Below are positions 34,056 through 42,433 of a stretch of 64,000 nucleotides of DNA, one piece after another (position 1 is the first letter of the stretch; the number at the start of each line of letters is the position of its first letter). Location of the stretch: assembly GCF_002795825.1 (NCBI RefSeq), contig NZ_CP018800.1, forward strand, positions 1,240,001 through 1,304,000, in the 5' to 3' direction. Made by a program: the position numbers and the translations under genes. The stretch comes from Mariprofundus ferrinatatus (lineage in GTDB: Bacteria; Pseudomonadota; Zetaproteobacteria; Mariprofundales; Mariprofundaceae). A model generated the notes under the pieces. That model had not been told where the DNA came from. It worked only from the letters and a program-made list of their open reading frames with translations, and did no database searches.

Positions 34056-35891
34056 TTAACCATGTTTCACCGTAAGCGGCAATTCAAGCCTGAAACAGGC
34101 GCCCATGTCTGTGTCACCATGTGCCAGTGATAATCTGCCGCCCATCTCGAAGGCAAGATTGGCAGCATTGTGCAGCCCAAAACCGGAGTGACCCACTTTG
34201 GTAGTGAACCCATGCAAGAACGCCTTCTCTCTTAATTCATCACTGATCCCGGGGCCATTATCAGCAACTTCGAAGTAGAAGTGGTCATAACCAGCCATCT
34301 GCACACTCAGTTTGAGCAACCTCTTCCGGCCATCGACCTGAGAAAGCGCTTCTGTCGCATTCATTAACAGGTTCCCAAGCACCTGTAACACCTTGTGCTT
34401 CTGCAGCGCGCAGGTGGGAACAGGGCCAATTTCCTGATCCAGTTCGATATCCAATTCATGAATACGCTGGGCATTCTGATTCAGGACAATCTTCAACAGC
34501 TTCGCCGGGCTAACCGGCTCCAGAGGCTCATCGTTTGCCAGCGCTCCGCTTTGTGACTGCACGATAGCCCTGACATGTTCAACATACTCGGCCAGCCACC
34601 CGAGTTCATCACGCCACTGCATCTGCTCAGTATCCAATGCGCTGGCAAGTTGATCGAAATAGGCTGGAATCTTTTGACCCTTGGGGTCAGAGGCGATGAA
34701 CTCGCCTAGCCTGTCCCCTTGCTCATGCATCAGCGCCACGATGGCAGGAAGGCTTCTGATCGAAGATCTCTCAAGTAGTGACTGCAGCTGCTGCACGGAT
34801 ATATTGATGCTGTTAAGCGTATTGCCGGCATTGTGGATCACTTCGCGGGCTACTTCCCCCTTGCCGGAATCGTGAGAAAGGTCGGCAATCATCTGGAAAT
34901 CGCGGGCATGACTGATGGCAAGACTCGCCACGTTACGGATCAGGAGCGCCATATTCAGGTAACGACTGCGATACTGGGGAAAGGCGATCTTCTCAACTGC
35001 GATAAATCCGAATGTTTCATCGGAACTGCTGATTCTTACCCAGAAACCAGTGTCATCAATCCAGCCATAATCGCCGCCGGCAGGGTCAATCGATGCCCGT
35101 GCGGCAGTGGCGTGATCCGGCTCCGAACAGAGAGGTTGGCCAAAATCGCCCTCCTCCCATGGGGTATAGGAGCACTGCTTTGGTGCCAGCAGCATCTGGA
35201 AGGTGTCGATCAATGTATGGATGATGTCGAATTCACTTTTCTGGTCGGTAAGCCTGCCGAGCAGGTCAGCCACCATCGCATACTCCGCCTGCTGCCGGAG
35301 TGCCTCATCAAGCCTCTCCTGAATCTCCCCTGACGACATTTCATGGTATAAGCACTTGAGAAGCTGGCTGTAATAGCCCAGCCCCACCTCCATCCGGTCC
35401 GATGGAATATCAAGATAATTTGCCAACCCGGCAAGCCTCTGAACACTCTCTGCATCGGTTCCGGTATCAACAAGCAGCAGCAGCTTTGCCGTCTCCTGAA
35501 AAAAGGCTCTGGCATTATTCTGGTCAAAGCCCATCACACGCTCAATCTGGTTCTTCCATCCGGATAGCCATCCCGGTGTAATCAGGTAATAACCTTTCGC
35601 CATGTAGTGATTGACCAGTTGCGGTTGCATGAAAAGGTGGAAACACTGTTCGACATGGTGAACCTTGATCCTTCGATCCGGCCACTGGGCAGGATCAAGG
35701 TTACTTGTGCAGCAGCCTCCCAGTACCAGAACAGCGTCATCGCCCTCTTCATCAGCCTCAATCACCTTTTGCCAGTCGGTCGGTGGATGCCCACAGCTGG
35801 TGGGGAAATTCACAACCTTGCCTTCAAGCCCTGCTAGCTTGAGTGCTTGTTCAGTCTCGGCCCTGAAGTTATTGCAGACGACGACTATTAT
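34056..35891 (-). CDS. Histidine kinase with DUF1638-like N-terminal domain, apparently starting at ATA
   Basis: From ATA 35891 the product is about 611 residues; from the first canonical start, GTG 35813, it is 585. Residues 1-190 resemble DUF1638, a domain found beside corrinoid methyltransferases: VVVCNNF, LVLGGCCTSNL, HVEQCFHLF and YYLITPGW. A GAF-like region follows to about 320, then a HisKA-like helix with VIHNAGNTLNSI, and an ATPase with NLLMNATEAL, DNGPGIS and GFGLHNAANLA. There is no receiver or membrane helix. The first 26 residues encoded before GTG 35813 form a convincing beta-alpha-beta start, and AGGAGG lies five bases before the ATA. It follows the URO-D gene by 12 bases. The DUF1638 call is by eye. 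Confidence 0.8.
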   Translation of the reverse strand: MIVVVCNNFRAETEQALKLAGLEGKVVNFPTSCGHPPTDWQKVIEADEEGDDAVLVLGGCCTSNLDPAQWPDRRIKVHHVEQCFHLFMQPQLVNHYMAKGYYLITPGWLSGWKNQIERVMGFDQNNARAFFQETAKLLLLVDTGTDAESVQRLAGLANYLDIPSDRMEVGLGYYSQLLKCLYHEMSSGEIQERLDEALRQQAEYAMVADLLGRLTDQKSEFDIIHTLIDTFQMLLAPKQCSYTPWEEGDFGQPLCSEPDHATAARASIDPAGGDYGWIDDTGFWVRISSSDETFGFIAVEKIAFPQYRSRYLNMALLIRNVASLAISHARDFQMIADLSHDSGKGEVAREVIHNAGNTLNSINISVQQLQSLLERSSIRSLPAIVALMHEQGDRLGEFIASDPKGQKIPAYFDQLASALDTEQMQWRDELGWLAEYVEHVRAIVQSQSGALANDEPLEPVSPAKLLKIVLNQNAQRIHELDIELDQEIGPVPTCALQKHKVLQVLGNLLMNATEALSQVDGRKRLLKLSVQMAGYDHFYFEVADNGPGISDELREKAFLHGFTTKVGHSGFGLHNAANLAFEMGGRLSLAHGDTDMGACFRLELPLTVKHG

Positions 35892-35896
35892 GGCGA

Positions 35897-35902
35897 CCTC
35901 CT
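35897..35902 (-). promoter_or_regulatory. Shine-Dalgarno AGGAGG before a non-canonical ATA start
   Basis: Read leftward, a perfect AGGAGG is followed by five bases (TCGCC) and then ATA ATA GTC GTC, in frame with the kinase. The stop of the upstream URO-D gene (TGA 35906-35904) is in the same frame just before it, so the start must lie between 35903 and 35813. The only canonical start in that interval is GTG 35813, inside sequence that looks like coding protein. Confidence 0.6.
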
Positions 35903-35903
35903 G

Positions 35904-36947
35904 TCATATCTTTAGTGGATATCTGCCCCATTCATGCACCGCCTGGGAGATATTGAGCAGCACCTCATCGGGCACCTGCCAGGGAATTTCACCGTGATTA
36001 TCGGAGAGGATGAACCCTCCGCCTGGACCCGCCTTACTGATTGCATCTTTCACCGCCGATTCGGCCTGTTCGGGTGTCCAGTTACGCATCTCGATCGCAT
36101 TCATGTTTCCGAGTATCGTAAGCTTGCCTCTGCAGGCACTCTTCATGGTGGCAAGATCCTCCATCACGCTGGTGCCGACCACGGCAGTGCCGGTCTGTGC
36201 GATATCATCAACAATCGGCAGGCAGCATCCGGAAGCCATATGGGTGGCCGTTGGTCCGTTGATGCGGGAGATCGTGCTTTGAGCCACCTTGTATCCGGTC
36301 TTCAGATACATATCTCGGCTGGTAACAGTTGTCGATGCGACCGGGTCGAAGTAGCAGATCGCAGTTGCTCCTGCCTCGAGCTGGGCATTGGCCCATGCCA
36401 CACAGAACGCCTCGTTAACCTGCATCAGCTTCTCAAACAGTGGCCTGTTCTCATACATCAGCCGGATATAAGCGGGGAACCCCATCTGCATCACCGGCAG
36501 CGAGAAGGGCGACATCACCACGCCGATAATCGGGGCCTCATCCCTGATTTCAGCCTTGAGCATCTCGGTGGCCCTCAACACCTTGGCCAGACAGGCGGTA
36601 TCATGAATATCCGGCACCCAAAGATCACTGATCTGTTTCGGATCGTGGATAAACGGACGACCTGAGTTGGGTGGTCCATCTTCAAAATAGATCACCTCGC
36701 CGCCCCATGCCTCCACCTCGATCGGGGCATAGAAGAAGCTGTAGATGCAGTCGTCACGGTATTTTGCCCGAAGTTTCAATTGTCCTTCGACGACATGCTC
36801 CGCCCTTGAGAAATATTGCTCGATGGAGAGCCCCATCTCTCTGGCGCCATGCATGGTCAGCAGCAGGAAGAATGGCACCCGATCAGCCTCCTGATGGCCG
36901 AGGGTGGTCAGCACGCGCTGTAGTGACGTCATCGATTCGCCGTTCAT
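35904..36947 (-). CDS. URO-D-fold methyltransferase (MtaA/MtbA-like, uroporphyrinogen decarboxylase family)
   Basis: A 347-residue TIM-barrel protein of the uroporphyrinogen-decarboxylase superfamily. Landmarks are ADRVPFFLLLTMHGA at the N-terminus, FFYAPIEVEAWGG near 70, GVVMSPFSLPVMQMG near 140 and a C-terminal GGFILSDNHGEIPWQVP. In MtaA/MtbA enzymes this fold moves methyl groups between a corrinoid protein and a thiol using a Zn site. Here HMASGCC near 234 could give two ligands, but the usual third Cys near the C-terminus is replaced by SDNHG. It overlaps the corrinoid protein gene by four bases (ATGA). The thiol acceptor is unknown; coenzyme M use is not implied. Confidence 0.85.
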   Translation of the reverse strand: MNGESMTSLQRVLTTLGHQEADRVPFFLLLTMHGAREMGLSIEQYFSRAEHVVEGQLKLRAKYRDDCIYSFFYAPIEVEAWGGEVIYFEDGPPNSGRPFIHDPKQISDLWVPDIHDTACLAKVLRATEMLKAEIRDEAPIIGVVMSPFSLPVMQMGFPAYIRLMYENRPLFEKLMQVNEAFCVAWANAQLEAGATAICYFDPVASTTVTSRDMYLKTGYKVAQSTISRINGPTATHMASGCCLPIVDDIAQTGTAVVGTSVMEDLATMKSACRGKLTILGNMNAIEMRNWTPEQAESAVKDAISKAGPGGGFILSDNHGEIPWQVPDEVLLNISQAVHEWGRYPLKI

Positions 36948-37579
36948 GACATACCCCCTAACATACCGGAAATAATATCACGGGCCTCCATGCCATCCTT
37001 GCCTGAGGCATCGGCCCCGACCTCTTTCCAGAGGTTGTGATCAAAGCGGAACGGCGCGCCGCCTACGACCACCTTCACATCCAGCCCCTCCTGCTTCAGC
37101 CGCTTCACCAGTTCGCCGACCAGCAGGGCTGATCGCAACATCAAAACGGAGACCAGCAGGATCTTCGTGCCGTGCTGTTTGACCTTTTCAATTACCGCAT
37201 CGACATGCATGCCGTGTCCGAACTCCTGCAGTTCATAACCGCTGGCGCGCAGCGTCGAATAGACGATTCTCTCACCAAGCACGTGGAAATCCTCAAGAAC
37301 CACAATAGCCATCTCAGGTTGTTTGATACGATTGGGATCGGCGGGGGGAAGAATCTCGTCCACAAGCTCTTCGCAGATGGTGCCGCTCATATAGATCTGA
37401 GCCAGGGCATACCTTCCCGATTCCCAGCCGAGGCCGATCTTTTCAAGTGCCGGAACAACGATATTGGAGACACATGCCAGTGCCCCCTGCTCATTCGCAC
37501 TGGCCATCATGATCTCCCGGGCCGCAACCCTGTCCATATCCGCCAGCGCTTGTTCAAACCTGAGGCTCACTTCCATCAC
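36944..37579 (-). CDS. Cobalamin (corrinoid)-binding protein with B12 cap
   Basis: A 211-residue protein of the MtaC/MtmC corrinoid type. Residues 1-85 form the helical cap and 88-205 the Rossmann B12 domain. The cobalt-ligand motif DxHxxG is D97-F-H99-V-L-G102, followed by SVL at 144-146 and VVGG at about 171-174, with the expected spacing. The protein should bind base-off/His-on corrinoid and carry a methyl group. It is the first gene of the leftward operon, with AAGGAGG upstream of GTG 37579 (ATG 37576 is possible). No MtaB/MttB-like primary methyltransferase is adjacent, so the methyl donor is unknown. Confidence 0.92.
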   Translation of the reverse strand: MMEVSLRFEQALADMDRVAAREIMMASANEQGALACVSNIVVPALEKIGLGWESGRYALAQIYMSGTICEELVDEILPPADPNRIKQPEMAIVVLEDFHVLGERIVYSTLRASGYELQEFGHGMHVDAVIEKVKQHGTKILLVSVLMLRSALLVGELVKRLKQEGLDVKVVVGGAPFRFDHNLWKEVGADASGKDGMEARDIISGMLGGMS

Positions 37580-37604
37580 ACCGGGACCTCCTTAATGCGG
37601 GGTA

Positions 37605-37630
37605 TTCAGAGTGTATCTGAAATGATTATA
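37605..37630 (-). promoter_or_regulatory. Putative -10 element with an overlapping dyad operator for the corrinoid operon
   Basis: Leftward, a perfect TATAAT lies at 37630-37625, and its expected start site falls near 37618. A dyad TTCAGA-N5-TCTGAA (37605-37621) covers that point. No good -35 hexamer is seen 16-18 bases upstream, which suggests activator dependence. The arrangement is what a repressor site would look like. This is a sequence-only prediction. Confidence 0.45.
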
Positions 37631-37686
37631 GCCTAAACAGAGGAATTTTGCGTGATTTTTTCCTGGCCCACAAACGGACCTGATTG

Positions 37687-38826
37687 TTATGCATGAGGCT
37701 GAACTGAGATACGATCCCAAAGCAGTTCGAAACGGCTCAGATCAGAATAGAAGTGCGGAGATAAACGGATGCCGCCAGCGCGGTTGGCGCAGATCAGGCC
37801 ACCTGCCATCAGGCTACGGTAGAGGGCCGTGTGACCGGCGCTATCAAGACCTTGAAGACGGAAGGTGACAATGCCGGCATGGCGATCGGGGTTTGCCGGA
37901 GTTATCAGTTCTAGGTCGCTTCTGCGTTGAACCCATTCAATCAGGCTGGAGGCATTGGCAAGAACCGCATTCTCAACGGCCTCATAACCGACCTCTTCAA
38001 GCAGCGAAAGAGAAGCATTGAGCGCATAGATACCGACCATGTTGGGGCTACCCGGTTCAAAGCGGCGGGCCGATTTCGCAGCAGACCACTCAAGGGCATC
38101 GAAATCCCCTGCCCGCTCAACCATATGCCAGCCATACTGCAACAGCTGCAGTTGATCACGTGCAGCCGCTCTTGAATAGAAAAGTGCGACCCCTTCCGGC
38201 CCCAGCATCCACTTATGGCCGTCAGCCACGACAAAATCGGCATGGCACGCCTGTGCATCGAAGCGCAGAGCGCCGAGGCTCTGGATCGCATCGACACAGA
38301 AGAGGATGTTATTGTCGTGGCAGAATGATCCCAGACGATTCAGATCCATACGAATACCGGTGGCGTACTGCACCGAACTGACAGAAATCAGGCGGGTATT
38401 CTCATCGCAAAGCGCAATCATTGCGGCTTCAGGATCATCAACAGAGATATCTGCAGGACGCAGTTCGACGCCCTGCCCCTGCAGCGATTCCCAAACGATA
38501 CGATTTGAGGGGAACTCCTGGCTGGTTGAGACGATATTGTCGCCCGCCTGCCAATCCAGACCGTAGGCGATCAGAGAGAGCGCCTCGGAGGTGTTTTTGC
38601 AGAGTGCGATATCATCCGCAGAGGCGGCATTCACCAGCCGCCTCAGCCTGCCGCGCAGTTCGCGTTCTGTTTTCAACCACTGCGGGTAGTCGGCCGCTCC
38701 ACGCACCATGTTCTGCTCTGCAAAGGCCTTGATAGCATCCGCCGTTCGCCTCGGCCATACACCGACAGCGGCATGGTTGAGATAGACAAGTTCCGGATCG
38801 AGCGGAAACTCCGCATCGATATACAA
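37687..38826 (-). CDS. Class V aminotransferase/cysteine-desulfurase-like PLP enzyme
   Basis: A 379-residue fold-type I PLP protein. The lysine that binds PLP is in FVVADGHKWMLGPEG near residue 205. A substrate-binding NHAAVGVWP lies at 18-26, KNTSEALSLIAYGL near 78 and FCVDAIQSLGALRFDA near 180. The group includes cysteine desulfurases, selenocysteine lyases and isopenicillin-epimerase-like enzymes. No conserved Cys loop of the IscS/SufS type is evident near the C-terminus, so desulfurase activity is doubtful. The gene begins three bases after yajQ and is probably co-transcribed with it. Confidence 0.8.
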   Translation of the reverse strand: MYIDAEFPLDPELVYLNHAAVGVWPRRTADAIKAFAEQNMVRGAADYPQWLKTERELRGRLRRLVNAASADDIALCKNTSEALSLIAYGLDWQAGDNIVSTSQEFPSNRIVWESLQGQGVELRPADISVDDPEAAMIALCDENTRLISVSSVQYATGIRMDLNRLGSFCHDNNILFCVDAIQSLGALRFDAQACHADFVVADGHKWMLGPEGVALFYSRAAARDQLQLLQYGWHMVERAGDFDALEWSAAKSARRFEPGSPNMVGIYALNASLSLLEEVGYEAVENAVLANASSLIEWVQRRSDLELITPANPDRHAGIVTFRLQGLDSAGHTALYRSLMAGGLICANRAGGIRLSPHFYSDLSRFELLWDRISVQPHA

Positions 38827-38829
38827 CCT

Positions 38830-39315
38830 CTAATCCCTGAAGTTGGTAAACGAGAGCGGGCGATCCGTATCCATGCCGCGCACCAGTGCCATCACGGCCT
38901 GCAGATCATCGCGTTTCTTGCCGGTGACGCGCACCTGATCGCCCTGAATCGCGGCCTGTACCTTCATCTTCTCATCCTTGATCTTCTTGACGATCTTTTT
39001 GGCCAACTCGGTGCTCACCCCCTGTTTGATGGTGATCACCTGCCGTTTTGTACTGCCGCTGGCATCCTGTGGATCGCCATACTCGAGGCATTTGGGCTCG
39101 AGGTTCCGGCGTACCAGTTTGGCGCGGAGGATCTCGGTTACGGTGTTGAGCTTGTTGATGTCATCCCCGATCGCAGTGATGCTCTGATCCCCCAACTCGA
39201 TACTGGCCTTACTGCCCTTAAAATCGTAACGGGTTGTAATCTCCTTGATCACCTGATTCACCGCATTGCTCATCTCCTGCATATCGGTTTCACTGACAAT
39301 ATCGAAACTTGGCAT
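38830..39315 (-). CDS. yajQ: YajQ-family nucleotide-binding protein
   Basis: A 161-residue UPF0234/YajQ protein. ATG 39315 is chosen because GGGAG lies upstream and the product then starts with the conserved PSFDIVSETDMQEMSNAV. Two RNP-like ferredoxin folds are expected; seen are TTRYDFKGSKASIEL near 27-41, KLVRRNLEPKCLEYG near 69 and a C-terminal QVRVTGKKRDDLQAVM. Some relatives bind cyclic di-GMP, others RNA or nucleotides. The length is exactly typical. It is divergent from the M23 peptidase gene at 39416. Confidence 0.93.
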   Translation of the reverse strand: MPSFDIVSETDMQEMSNAVNQVIKEITTRYDFKGSKASIELGDQSITAIGDDINKLNTVTEILRAKLVRRNLEPKCLEYGDPQDASGSTKRQVITIKQGVSTELAKKIVKKIKDEKMKVQAAIQGDQVRVTGKKRDDLQAVMALVRGMDTDRPLSFTNFRD

Positions 39316-39415
39316 GTTCACTCCCTGAAAATGGCTGAAAAAAACAAAATAATGCCCTCTGAAGCTTTGACAAGCAATGCGCCACACTTAAGCTTGCAGC
39401 AATCAGGAGGAGCTG

Positions 39416-40861
39416 TTGCCGAACACGTTCAAACAGGACTTTTCAGACCGGGTTTCATCCGACGCCAAGGTCGGCTCGAATCGCCGTCGCAAAAAAAGGA
39501 AAAAAGCGAACTTCAAGCTCCCTTCTCTACCGAGATTTTCCTTGCCAGTGCTGCGAATCAAGGATGCTCATGCAGAAAAATCGCCTGCCACCTCCAGACT
39601 GCCCCGCATCCCGGCCCCCGGCTGGTTCCCGCTGATCGGAACCGCTATCGGTTTTGCAGCTATCATGCTCTTCGTCGTCGGGGGTGGACGAAATGTTGAT
39701 GCCAGCGTTTCCATTCCGCAGGAGGAGTGGATCACCCCGCAGTTGGATCAGAATGAACATTTGAACCGCACAACAACTACAACCGTGGTGAGTGGCGATA
39801 ATGCCATCTCCGCGCTTGAGCGGCTTGGCTTCGACTACGCCACCAGCCATGCCATGATCAGTACGGCAAACGGAATCTACAAACTCAGAAACATCCGTGT
39901 GGGCCAGAGCTTTACCCGTATAGACAACGAAAACGGCACCTCCACCTACTACAATATCGATGGCTCAAAACGACTGCATCTCCAGAAGGAGAAAGGTGCC
40001 GAAAACTGGCAGGCCACACTGGATGAGCGCAGGGTGTTAACCCGCCATCGCACTGCGTCCGGCGTAATTGTTGACAGTCTCTTCGCTGCTGCTGACAAGG
40101 CGGGCATGGACTCGCGTACAACCATGAACCTTGTCGACATCTTTGCCTGGGACATCGATTTTGCTCGTGATATGCGAACCGGAGACAGCTTCCAGCTTGT
40201 TTACGAAGAGCGCTATAATGATGAAGGCAAAATGCTTGAGAGCACCATACTGGCTGCAGAATTCATCAATCAGGGTGAAAAGTTTCGCGCCGTTCGTTAT
40301 GAGCAGGCCGATGGAAAAACCGACTACTTCACACCGGAAGGCAAGAGCATGCGCAAGGCCTACCTGAAAGCACCGGTGAAGTTCTCACGCATCTCCTCAA
40401 CATTCAAAACCAAACGCAAACACCCTGTGCTCGGTTATACACGTGCCCATCGTGGTGTTGATTATGCTGCCCCGAGCGGTACCCCGATCCATGCTATCGG
40501 TGATGGCTATATCACCTTTGTCGGGTGGAAAGGCGGCTACGGGCGCTACGTCTCAATCCGCCACAACAACCGCAACCACACCACCGCCTACGCACATCTG
40601 CGCAGTTATGCCAAAGGGTTAAAGAGTGGCATGAAGGTGCGTCAGGGCAAAATTATCGGCTATGTCGGCATGTCGGGACTTGCAACCGGCCCCCACCTCC
40701 ATTTCGAATTCCGCTCCCGTGGCATGGCAGTGAATCCGCTAACGGTCAAACATCCGCCGGCACAACCGGTGGCAACGACTGAGAAGGAAAGGTTTGAGGC
40801 ACAGAGCGCACCGCTCCTCGCCCAACTGAAAGTAAATCCAGTCCAGCTTGCCTGGGACTAG
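39416..40861 (+). CDS. M23-family peptidoglycan DD-metalloendopeptidase (MepM-like)
   Basis: A 481-residue inner-membrane-anchored, periplasmic murein hydrolase that cuts cross-links for wall growth. The start is TTG 39416, supported by AGGAGG five bases upstream. A basic N-terminus precedes one membrane helix near residues 70-90 (IGTAIGFAAIMLFVVGG). An OapA/LysM-like part and a strand-rich region lead to the M23 lysostaphin domain from about 325. The zinc ligands appear as HRGVDYAAP near 345 and the terminal HLHFEF near 430. It opens the rightward run into kdsD-kdsC-lptCAB, nine bases before kdsD. Confidence 0.92.
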   Translation: MPNTFKQDFSDRVSSDAKVGSNRRRKKRKKANFKLPSLPRFSLPVLRIKDAHAEKSPATSRLPRIPAPGWFPLIGTAIGFAAIMLFVVGGGRNVDASVSIPQEEWITPQLDQNEHLNRTTTTTVVSGDNAISALERLGFDYATSHAMISTANGIYKLRNIRVGQSFTRIDNENGTSTYYNIDGSKRLHLQKEKGAENWQATLDERRVLTRHRTASGVIVDSLFAAADKAGMDSRTTMNLVDIFAWDIDFARDMRTGDSFQLVYEERYNDEGKMLESTILAAEFINQGEKFRAVRYEQADGKTDYFTPEGKSMRKAYLKAPVKFSRISSTFKTKRKHPVLGYTRAHRGVDYAAPSGTPIHAIGDGYITFVGWKGGYGRYVSIRHNNRNHTTAYAHLRSYAKGLKSGMKVRQGKIIGYVGMSGLATGPHLHFEFRSRGMAVNPLTVKHPPAQPVATTEKERFEAQSAPLLAQLKVNPVQLAWD

Positions 40862-40869
40862 GCCTAAAT

Positions 40870-41847
40870 ATGACCACAACCGAAAAGAAACAGCAGTGGC
40901 TTGCAAAAGCCGGCGATGTGCTAGATATCGAAATCGACGCACTGAAAACCCAGCGTGAATCTCTGGATGAGAGCTTTGTGCAGGCGATTGAAACCATCCT
41001 CCATATCAAAGGCAGGCTGGTGGTCGTTGGCATGGGGAAATCAGGTATTATCGCGAAAAAAATTGCCGCCACCTTCGCCTCAACCGGCACTCCGGCATTC
41101 TTCGTGCATGCCGCCGAAGCACAGCATGGCGACCTCGGCATGATTACCGGAGCTGATGCCGTGCTGGCGCTCTCTCATAGCGGTGAAACAAGAGAGGTAT
41201 GCGGACTTCTGCCGGAGATCAAACGGCGTGGTGCCCGCGTTATTGCCATCACCGGCAACAGAAGTTCAACACTGGCCCAGCATGCCGACACTGTGCTGCA
41301 CATACCGGTAACACGTGAGGCATGCCCGCTTAACCTTGCCCCGACCGCCTCCACGACTGCCACTCTGGCGCTTGGCGATGCGTTGGCGGTAGTCATCCTG
41401 AATCAGCGCGGTTTCCGGGAGGAGGACTTTGCCCGCGTGCATCCCGCCGGAAGCCTTGGTAAAAAACTGCTGCGTATTGCCGATGTCATGCATCAGGGTA
41501 GCGAACTGCCGATGGTTGCCCATGATGCGAAATTGCGTGATGCAATTATGGAGATGAGCAGGCACCGCCTCGGCATCACCGGTATCAGCGAAAATGACAA
41601 ACTCACCGGCTGTCTGAGCGATGGCGACCTGCGCAGAATTCTCGAGTCCGGCCATATGGATCTCGATGCTCCGGTTCGAGAGCTGATGCATATAAACCCG
41701 ACGAAAATTGAAGCCGGAAAACTTGCCAGCGAGGGATTAAGGCTGATGGAGGATCTGAAGATCATGGTGCTTTTCGTCCATGAGGGAAGTGAAGATAACA
41801 TTGTCGGTATTGTGCATATGCATGACATTCTTCAGGGAGGCATCTGA
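40870..41847 (+). CDS. kdsD: Arabinose-5-phosphate isomerase (KdsD/KpsF/GutQ)
   Basis: A 325-residue enzyme converting ribulose-5-phosphate to arabinose-5-phosphate, the first step to KDO for lipopolysaccharide. The N-terminal SIS domain shows VGMGKSGIIAKKIAATFASTG near 53-73 and LSHSGETREV near 100. Two CBS domains follow from about 205 (ADVMHQGSELPMV and the second ending in VGIVHMHDILQGG). It overlaps kdsC by one base (TGATG) inside the LPS operon. Length and motif order are as in E. coli KdsD. Confidence 0.96.
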   Translation: MTTTEKKQQWLAKAGDVLDIEIDALKTQRESLDESFVQAIETILHIKGRLVVVGMGKSGIIAKKIAATFASTGTPAFFVHAAEAQHGDLGMITGADAVLALSHSGETREVCGLLPEIKRRGARVIAITGNRSSTLAQHADTVLHIPVTREACPLNLAPTASTTATLALGDALAVVILNQRGFREEDFARVHPAGSLGKKLLRIADVMHQGSELPMVAHDAKLRDAIMEMSRHRLGITGISENDKLTGCLSDGDLRRILESGHMDLDAPVRELMHINPTKIEAGKLASEGLRLMEDLKIMVLFVHEGSEDNIVGIVHMHDILQGGI

Positions 41848-42422
41848 TGACACAGAAAAAAGGTTTTGATTTCCCATTCAGGAAAGCCTCAGCTATCCGA
41901 ATGCTGATTCTCGATGTCGACGGGGTGATGACCGACGGATCTATCATCATGGACAGAAACGGTGACGAGCTTAAAGCCTTTAATGTGCGCGATGGCCATG
42001 GCATCAAACTTATCCAGCGTGCCGGCATACAGGTCGCTATTATCACCGGTCGCACCTCCCCTGTTGTTGAGGCACGGGCAGCAGATCTCGGCATCGGGTA
42101 TGTTATCCAGAAGTGTCTTAATAAAGCCGAGGGACTGGCGCAACTGGTCAAGGAATCGGGTATTCCTGCTTCCCAGTGCGCCATGATGGGCGATGACGTT
42201 CTCGACCTGCCGCCAATGTACGAGTGCGGACTGAGTCTTGCACCCAGTGATGCACATATCTCAGTGCTGGGCCATGTCGACTGGGTGTCCGATTGCCCGG
42301 GTGGTCGTGGAGCCATCCGTCAGGCGGCTGAAGGACTGCTGCTGGCAAAAGATGCATGGCAGGAGGTTGTTCACTCGCGTTACGGTGTCTCGCCTGAAGA
42401 TTGTGGTTGGGCAACCTCCTGA
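41847..42422 (+). CDS. kdsC: KDO-8-phosphate phosphatase
   Basis: A 191-residue HAD phosphatase that releases phosphate from KDO-8-phosphate. The nucleophile motif is LDVDGVMTDG at about 27-36, motif II is ITGRTSP near 65 and motif IV is MGDDVLDLPPM near 120. It lacks a cap domain, as usual for this tetrameric class C0 family. The start ATG overlaps the kdsD stop. With kdsD upstream and lptCAB downstream, this is the conserved LPS core operon. Confidence 0.96.
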   Translation: MTQKKGFDFPFRKASAIRMLILDVDGVMTDGSIIMDRNGDELKAFNVRDGHGIKLIQRAGIQVAIITGRTSPVVEARAADLGIGYVIQKCLNKAEGLAQLVKESGIPASQCAMMGDDVLDLPPMYECGLSLAPSDAHISVLGHVDWVSDCPGGRGAIRQAAEGLLLAKDAWQEVVHSRYGVSPEDCGWATS

Positions 42423-42433
42423 CCTGCGCCTGA

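Noticed and set aside
32952-34130. A 392-codon plus-strand frame across the REC-PAS kinase gene
   Set aside because: Antisense to PAS and receiver domains; no recognisable domain or start context.
36208-36396. Short antisense and alternative frames within the URO-D gene as possible small proteins
   Set aside because: No ribosome site or conservation-like pattern; explained as shadow frames.
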